Shown here: positions 58,325 to 64,000 of the stretch, piece after piece
How positions within the stretch are numbered: position 1 is the first letter of the stretch
Layout: each line of letters starts with the position of its first letter
Source: Tilletia caries
Taxonomy: Eukaryota > Basidiomycota > Exobasidiomycetes > Tilletiales > Tilletiaceae
Assembly: GCA_032718865.1 (NCBI GenBank)
Contig: JALUTQ010000035.1
Location: 434,001 to 498,000 of the forward strand
Direction: 5' to 3'
Length of the DNA: 64,000 bases
Made by a program: the position numbers and the translations under genes
Notes under the pieces: model-generated
Seen by the model: the letters and a program-made list of their open reading frames with translations, nothing else
Database searches by the model: none
What the model was told of the DNA's origin: nothing

Positions 58325-58575
58325 AGGCGGGCTTTGTCCTCTTCCACACTCTCTCTCTCACGGCTCCTTCCGCTCGATCCTCTCCCGGCCCTCGCAAGTG
58401 TACATTCTCCCTCCCTCTCTTCATGGTCCACAACACCGCTCAATGCATCGGCCTTTCCCATCTCCTCGCTCTATATCAACAACCGATGCGTTTATTGACA
58501 GGTCACGCAAGTAGAGCACACATGTGGTAGAGCGCATCCATTGAGCAAGTTATGAGCAAGTTATGGCGGGTTACA

Positions 58576-59724
58576 TCAGTCCGATAGTCCATCTCTAAAG
58601 TCATCCACCTCCTGATTGTCGTCGTTGTCTTCTTCTCCCACGGACTCCACGACCCGGAGCTCATCAGACTTGATTGCCTCTGCCACCGCACTGACCATTC
58701 TTTCCCGCCAATCCGCTTGATTCTTGAGACTTCCGCGCCAAATCGTGTAATGGGTCGGGAGCTCCGGGCCCGCGGGAAGATTGGTTGACGCGTCGCTGCT
58801 GATCATCTGGGAGGCAGCCAGGGGCCATCCCTTGACGTAGCATCCTGTCTCGGCAATCAGAGAAAAGAGATCCCGATAGCGCAGTCTCGTACCTCCCTTC
58901 GTGGCCTTGATCCATTTAGTCTCGATCGCTCCCTTCTTCCGCGCAACAACGGGGCCCACGACCTTGTGGATGCGATCTATGAGATCGTTCCGCACTTGCT
59001 CGTACGTCGTGGGGGGGTCTTGACTGCGTCGGTCCGAACTCCCCCACCAAGTCCTTGTTCGTCCACACCTTGAGCTTGACGGCGTGTTCGAAGGCATTGA
59101 CGAGGTCGTCCACAGTCTTGTCCGTGCCGATGCTACCGACCGACGCACTCATCGCCGCGCTGGTCTCCGTGGTCGAGGCAAAGAAGGGTGGCACGCCCTC
59201 CGTGCTAGATGCCACCACTGCGGCGACGCAAAAGCCGAAGCGAGACTGCAGAAGGGAGATCTGATCGACTAAGTTCCGGCATTCGCGATTGAAGTCCTTC
59301 TGCACGCTGAAGGCGTCCTTCTTGTGTTGGTTGTCGGCCGCCCACTGCTTGATGGCCTTCAGACGTTGGGGGCAAGCCGCTGAAACGACACCACTGGGGT
59401 CCGGCTGGGCGTGGGAGCGTCCGGATCGTCTTTGTGACGTTTGGCCCAGGCCTGGTAAGCGTTCCACCCGTTGTCCTTGCGATACGTGACGAACCGTCGC
59501 TCCACGCGTCGCCGGATCGTGTACGGGTTGATCCCGCTCCCCTCGGCGAGCTGCCGGATGCCACGCGCATACTGCGTGTTGAGACCCAGGATCTCTGCCT
59601 TGTTACGCGAATACCATCGAGCGACGTTTTTCCGGCTGGGAAGGAGTTGCGAGTGCGACGACCTGTTGCTGGTCGCAGCGGCGCCTGTGGCGGATGCGGA
59701 AGGTTCCGGTCCTGCGCTCTCCAT
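58576..59724 (-). CDS. uncharacterised protein, frame broken at two G/C homopolymers
   Basis: From ATG 59724 the frame reads MESAGPEPSASATG..., a helix-turn-helix-like block (IRQLAEGSGINPYTIRRRVE) and DNGWNAYQAWAKRH, then hits a stop just after the G5 run at 59368-59372. One added base there opens a second frame (RLKAIKQWAADNQHKKD to VWTNKDLVGEFG). At the G7 run 59011-59017, removing one base continues into the third piece (TYEQVRNDLIDRIHKVVG ... ETGCYVKGWPLAAS), ending at 58576 after an acidic tail. Together about 380 residues. I do not know the family; the style resembles lineage-specific or transposon-associated basidiomycete proteins. Diverges from the gene at 59997. Confidence 0.5.
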
Positions 59725-59996
59725 TATGAGCTGCCGAGGGGGGGCTGAAGGGAAGAGGCTGAAGTCTGGCTGGGCCGCGAGATGAGGAGATGTCAGATGA
59801 AGGTGACAGAGAATGAAGCCGAGAGAGAGAGACCACGCGTGACGCGTCGCGTCGAGTTGCGTCTGATCACGATCACGGAAACGCGCGTGCGAAAGAACCA
59901 ACGGCATCGTATTGACTCCCTCGCGTCCCTTCCTCTACATCACCCTCTCCGGCCACCGATCTCGAGTCCACTCAATACAAGATCGATTCATCCGTC

Positions 59997-60999
59997 ATGG
60001 TGCTCTCCGGCAATTCTTTCGAAGGCCCGTACGACTGGTACTGCGAGATCGCGATCTACTCCCTGTTTGCCCGCTTCCTTGTTCACGTTGATGCGACGAC
60101 ATCGGCGTTGGGTGTGGACGACGACATGCCCTTCGTGCGAGCGCACCTCAAGTCATACACGACCTCCCAGCATCTTGACCTTTGGATGCGTTTCTTCAAG
60201 CTGCACATTCCATACCGGCGCGCGCGTTTGGTCGGCAGCAAACAAGCCTCGCTCCTTCATACCCATCAGACGGTCAGTATTCAGTATCAGTCGTATTGTC
60301 CAGTCCCAACTCTCGCTGACTCATGATTTACGCCTCTACCAGCCTCCATGCCTGTATCCCTGCATTGCCCGCGCATTCCGGCTCATACCGCCACATATCA
60401 CGGTACAACAGACGGATCACAACACCGAAGCGTTCCCATCCAAGGCTCCTTCCAATGCCGATCCCCATTGGGCGGTGAAGGTGGCGCAGCAGCACATGGA
60501 GCTCATCGGAACACTTGCCGCGTCGTCCGCACCCCGACACCCTCTCCTCTCCTTCCAGTCGCGCAACCCCTTCGCGATCCGAACCGGTTACCCGACGCCT
60601 GGGACATCTCGCACCGGCGGACCTGGCGACAGTGACTCGAAGCGAGCTCGCGCGCGGGCTCAGGAACGACAGCGCTCCCTGCGGGACGGAATTCACGACA
60701 ACGAGACAGACTGGGCAATCTCGGCGCTTTCGAAGATAAGAAGCTGTCCCATTCTCAACTACTTCGACCTGCTTTCGTGTATCGGAGAAGAATCGGAACA
60801 ACGCTTCCGATGGCGATGCCGATGTTGTGATGGCGACTACCTCCACCGCAAGAGCATCACCAACAATCTCCTTACTCACCTTCACCACTGCCCGAACAGA
60901 AGAGCACCTAAGGCTTTGGATCTCTCTCCCTGGGTCAAGTCAAACCGAGCCGCCAGGAAAGCTCGGAAGCATCCCGTTGTTCCGGGAAAGAACGTGTAG
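59997..60999 (+). CDS. uncharacterised protein with a BED-like zinc motif
   Basis: Exons 59997-60272 and 60343-60999 (933 nt) give 310 residues. The N-terminus (PYDWYCEIAIYSLFARFLVH, DLWMRFFKLHIPYRR) looks like a folded domain. The middle is Arg/Ser-rich. Near the end, FRWRCRCCDGDYLHRKSITN leads to LLTHLHHC, which has Cys pairs and a His/Cys end, as in BED-type or degenerate zinc fingers of transposon-derived proteins. A 272-bp promoter interval separates it from the divergent broken gene, so the two may belong to one element; no inverted repeats were found around them. Confidence 0.5.
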
Positions 61000-61381
61000 C
61001 TCTCTTCCTTTTTCAAACCGCCTTGTATTAACAGCGTCGCCGACCAATTCACAAGTGCTCATTGAGAATGTACAGCGAGGGGTGTCAGAAGGGAACTTGA
61101 ATTGCGCGCCTACGGCTTCTTCGGCAAGCCGCACGTATGGAGTTGGACAAGTATGGATTGTGGTCTGTGGAGGGTTAAGAGAGTGAAGGTCGCTCAACTA
61201 GCGAGAGTCTTAGGGCTCGGGTGTTGCTGGTGAGCCATCTTGTAATGGCGGTGTAGGACGTTTGTCACGTTGGGGTCCACCGTCCTCACCGCATCACATC
61301 CCTCCGCCTGGCATCGCCAGCGTTCTTTCACCTGCTCGGTCTTGCTGAGAAAGAATGCCTTCTTAGAGCCGGGTGTTTTCC
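61000..61381. other. intergenic, nothing recognised
   Basis: 382 bp with no coding segment, RNA gene or repeat that I can support. Confidence 0.35.
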
Positions 61382-62374
61382 TCAGACATGAGGGGGCGAC
61401 CTTGGGTGGAAGACAAGGACGTCTTCAAGGAGCCACAGAGACATCCCAGCTGACACGGCTTCGCCGAGGATGGCGTTGCGGGCCGCCGTGCTGTGGGCGA
61501 GGCGAAGGGTGAGGTGCGCAGCGGCCCGGCGATGGGTCCTGTTGCCTTCATCCTGCTGTCGCGAAGCTGGTGCCGAGGTTGAGGATGACGACCCGCTCGA
61601 GACCGGCGCCGAGGTTGAGGATGAGGACCCGCTCGAGACCGGTGCCGAGGTTGAGGAGCGGGTCCCGCTCGAGACCGGACCGATGTCGCTGGCAGACGAC
61701 GCAGCAGGCACGCTGCTAAGTGCGGCGGGTGTGGGTGTACTTGTGGCGGAGTGCGTCGCAGGCGGAGGCGACGTAGGGGGCAAACCCAAAGACAAGAGTG
61801 CCGGAGTCGAGGATGTGATGAAGGGCTCGGGGGTATCATCGCGCGTCGTCGCCGGAGAGAAGACAGTGGCAGGCGAGGAAGGGAGGGCTGTCTCGGTGCC
61901 GGCGTGTTGAAGGGGAGCTGAGCCGTCGACATCCTGGTCTTCGTCCTCTGCGTCGGAAGTGGGCACAGTGTAGCCGGGGGTCCCGGAGAGTTGAAGGGGA
62001 GCTGAGCCGCAGTGTAACCCGCGGTGCCGGCGGTGCCGGCGCGTTGACACAGTGTAGCCATCGGTGCCCGCGTGTTGAAGGGGAGCTGAGCCGCCGACAT
62101 CCTAGACTTCGTCCTCTGCGTTGGAAGTGGGCACAGTGTAGCCAGCGGTGCCAGCGGTGCCGGCGTGTTGAAGGGGTTCTTCGTCCTCTGCGTCGGAAGT
62201 TTCTTCGAGCGCGCTCGTACCGTCTTGTCTCGTAACCAGTGTTGGTGCTCCATCGGCGCTGTCGTAGTACAAGTTGCCGCCCTGGGTGAAAGAGATCATC
62301 GCGCCGTCGGGCATGGCAACCAGGCCCGTCGTTCGAAGCGCGCGCCGAAGGCGGGAAGGCCATGAATTCGACAT
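61382..62374 (-). pseudogene. decayed Ser/Thr-rich repeat protein gene
   Basis: From ATG 62374 the frame reads MSNSWPSRLRRALRTTGLVA, then MISFTQGGNLYYDSADGAP, and meets TAG at 62104-62102. The same frame then stays open to the stop at 61382. Internal repeats of the type GSAPLQHAGT...GYTVPTSDAEDED recur about three times. In one intact copy the position of the TAG is CAG (Gln), so the stop looks like a point mutation. Another copy reads as out-of-frame sequence (RRHRRHRGLHC) where siblings read AGTAGTAGYT. Further along are three 36-bp repeats (SSGSSSSTSAPV type). Function unknown; alternatively a real gene ends at the TAG. Confidence 0.4.
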
Positions 62375-62966
62375 GATGAGGGCGAAAGATGAGGGCGAAT
62401 GCGGCGGCTCCGCGGTGCTGTGGTGTTGGGGTTGCCAGATACGAGCCACAACGAGATGGCGGATGCCGACTTGAGGTGTTGAGAACGCGTCCAAGAGCGC
62501 GTTCCGACGCGTACATACCTCGACGTAAACACTTGACGTAAATACCTTTCCAAAATAGCGGTATTGTCAAAAACCCTCCGAGTACGGCGTGCACGGCCCT
62601 CGCAAGTCGCAAGTCGCAACCATCGTCCTCAGGATGACCTCGAATGTACTGTTGAGGCGCGTACTTCCTCCGATGCCAACCCGTTCCGTCACTCACATAC
62701 AGCAACCTGACAAGTGTGCCACCGCGCTGACCTTTGAGTCGTTTGAATGACTGCTCCTTTCTCTCAAAGTCGATGACCTGTGGCTGACCGCTGACACTCC
62801 TACCCCATTTCTTACCCATGACACTCCGTCCACATCAGATCGTCTGTCTCCCCTCCCGCTGACTATTCTCAGCTTTCCCGCGTGCTTTCCTCCTCATCCT
62901 TTTTCGCACAGCGTCTTCCTTTGGGGCCGCCGCAATGGAGGGCCTGTGCCCTGTGCCTAGTGACCT
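62375..62966. other. intergenic, nothing firmly recognised
   Basis: 592 bp. A minus-strand frame starting near 62819 is open for over 300 codons but overlaps the repeat gene in another frame and shows no domain. I treat it as chance opening. Confidence 0.3.
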
Positions 62967-63328
62967 ATGCCATCACGGGGCCGACCCTATCGCCGCGTGT
63001 ACAACGAGCTTCCCACCAGCCAGGCGGTAGGTACGTGCTCTGAATAGCTCACAGAGTAGCTCTGCTCGCTAACACACCCTCCGCCTCAGTTTCCAGTCGC
63101 GTTGCACGACTGCTGCAAGCCCTATCACCGTCGATGTCGTCCATCCAACGATCAGGCACAAGTCCACTCGCATTGGTCTACCTCGTCTCTCTAGGCAGCT
63201 GTAGGAGGCATGCAGCAACGTCTTCTGGCTCTGTGAAGCTACATGGGGCCAGCGATGTTGTCTTTACTCCAAGCTCTCGGCGGACGCCTTCCAGGATACG
63301 CAATCGGGTTGCGTCACAAAATGCTTGA
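62967..63328 (+). CDS. possible small two-exon gene, 100 aa, unknown
   Basis: Exon 62967-63030 (ATG, then PSRGRPYRRVYNELPTSQA) is followed by a good donor GTACGT at 63031 and an acceptor CCTCAG at 63089. Exon 63090-63328 then ends at a stop. Frame and phase agree (303 nt). The predicted protein is basic and Ser-rich with no recognised domain. Weak evidence: two splice signals and one continuous frame. Confidence 0.25.
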
Positions 63329-64000
63329 TCTCACTACCGCTTTTACTTGATTCCACGCAGTACAACGATTCAAATCTCTGTCTGAAGGTCGATATAGACT
63401 TACAGGACACATAGCTATCGGTCCTCCTCCCTTTTGGCCATGATTTGAGATGTTGAAATCTGAGTCATACATCGATTCCTTCCGAGTGTTCGAGAATTGC
63501 ACTCAGGTCACTACCGTTGTTGGTTCAAGTATACACGTTTCACCACATTCGCTGCCACCATCATTCACGACTTAACACAAAGTGAAATCGGTTTCTACGT
63601 GCCCTGTACACCCTGGAGATCCTCTGCGCCGAGTTTGACGATGTTTCGAGCTCAAATGACTGCACAATGAGAGGAGGAAGTAGCTGTGAGCGTTAACCGA
63701 ATCAGGGGTGTTAACCGAATCTTACCCTCGACGTTTGCTATGCGGAAACCGCGAGTCCTAGAAGGAAGCATCTCTCTCATTCCAAACGTTTCCAAGAAGC
63801 CAATCTCGGAGGCAACATGCAACTGAATCAGGTCCAGCGTTTCAATTCAAGCTTCAGAAGCGATCGCGATGACAGAAGTACATTGAAGCAGAATCGATTG
63901 ATAGCACGAACAGGAGAGAGAAGGTAGGTGGAGACAAGGATGCCTCAGCTGCGCTCGCCATGCAGACGCCGAGCGAGTGCCACGTCTTGAGGATACCTCA
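63329..64000. other. intergenic to the window edge
   Basis: 672 bp, less GC-rich than the rest, without any supportable gene or repeat. Confidence 0.35.

Noticed and set aside
61836..62819. A 328-codon minus-strand frame starting MGKKWGRSVSGQ
   Set aside because: It overlaps the repeat-containing frame of the 61382-62374 gene over most of its length, turns Arg-rich as shadows of GC-rich repeats do, and shows no domain.

Overview
The window is fungal nuclear DNA, most likely from a basidiomycete; Ustilaginomycotina is my guess from gene style only. The genes are GC-rich and split by many short introns (about 50-110 nt, GT...AG). They encode eukaryote-only housekeeping proteins: Mim2, a ubiquitin E2, NDUFS5, TAF5, SNAPC3, Nse1, Rrp9 and a Ste12-type factor. 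I joined exons by hand. Every multi-exon model marked confident gives a total exon length divisible by three with consistent intron phases.

Layout. 1-8.4 kb: end of a MIM2-like gene, a ubiquitin-conjugating enzyme with 10 introns and a 3-nt microexon, NDUFS5, TAF5 and an unknown RGG-rich protein. 8.98-34.71 kb: one enormous minus-strand gene. I read it as 55 exons and 54 introns, all phase 2, encoding a secreted protein of about 7,183 residues. It has a signal peptide, a His/Asp/Cys-rich segment, Asn/Gly/His-rich repeats, a Ser/Thr-rich stretch, 37 exons of family B, one B/A chimeric exon, 13 exons of family A, and a Thr/Val/Ala/Pro-rich C-terminus with a duplicated Cys module. This is the outstanding object of the window. 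36.32-40.15 kb: a PIF/Harbinger DNA transposon with 15-bp terminal inverted repeats, a 3-bp target duplication, a transposase gene with one frameshift, and a Myb/SANT-like partner gene. 40.38-56.83 kb: SNAPC3, NSE1, RRP9, a Ste12-type regulator with unusual architecture and a membrane-anchored TAP-type alpha/beta hydrolase. 56.8-64 kb: a gene-poor, decayed region with an apparent ZNF593/BUD20 relic, a divergent pair of lineage-specific genes (one with two compensating homopolymer frameshifts), a repeat-containing pseudogene and little else.

How the genes relate. Neighbours are functionally unrelated, as usual in fungi: mitochondrial outer-membrane biogenesis, ubiquitin transfer, complex I, TFIID, snRNA transcription, SMC5/6 repair, ribosome biogenesis. 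The giant gene appears to have grown by repeated duplication of whole exons plus their introns. Because all its introns are phase 2 and its exons are multiples of three, any unequal crossover between introns keeps the frame, so the array can expand or shrink freely. What the protein does is not evident from sequence; an extracellular or cell-wall, mucin- or adhesin-like role is inference.
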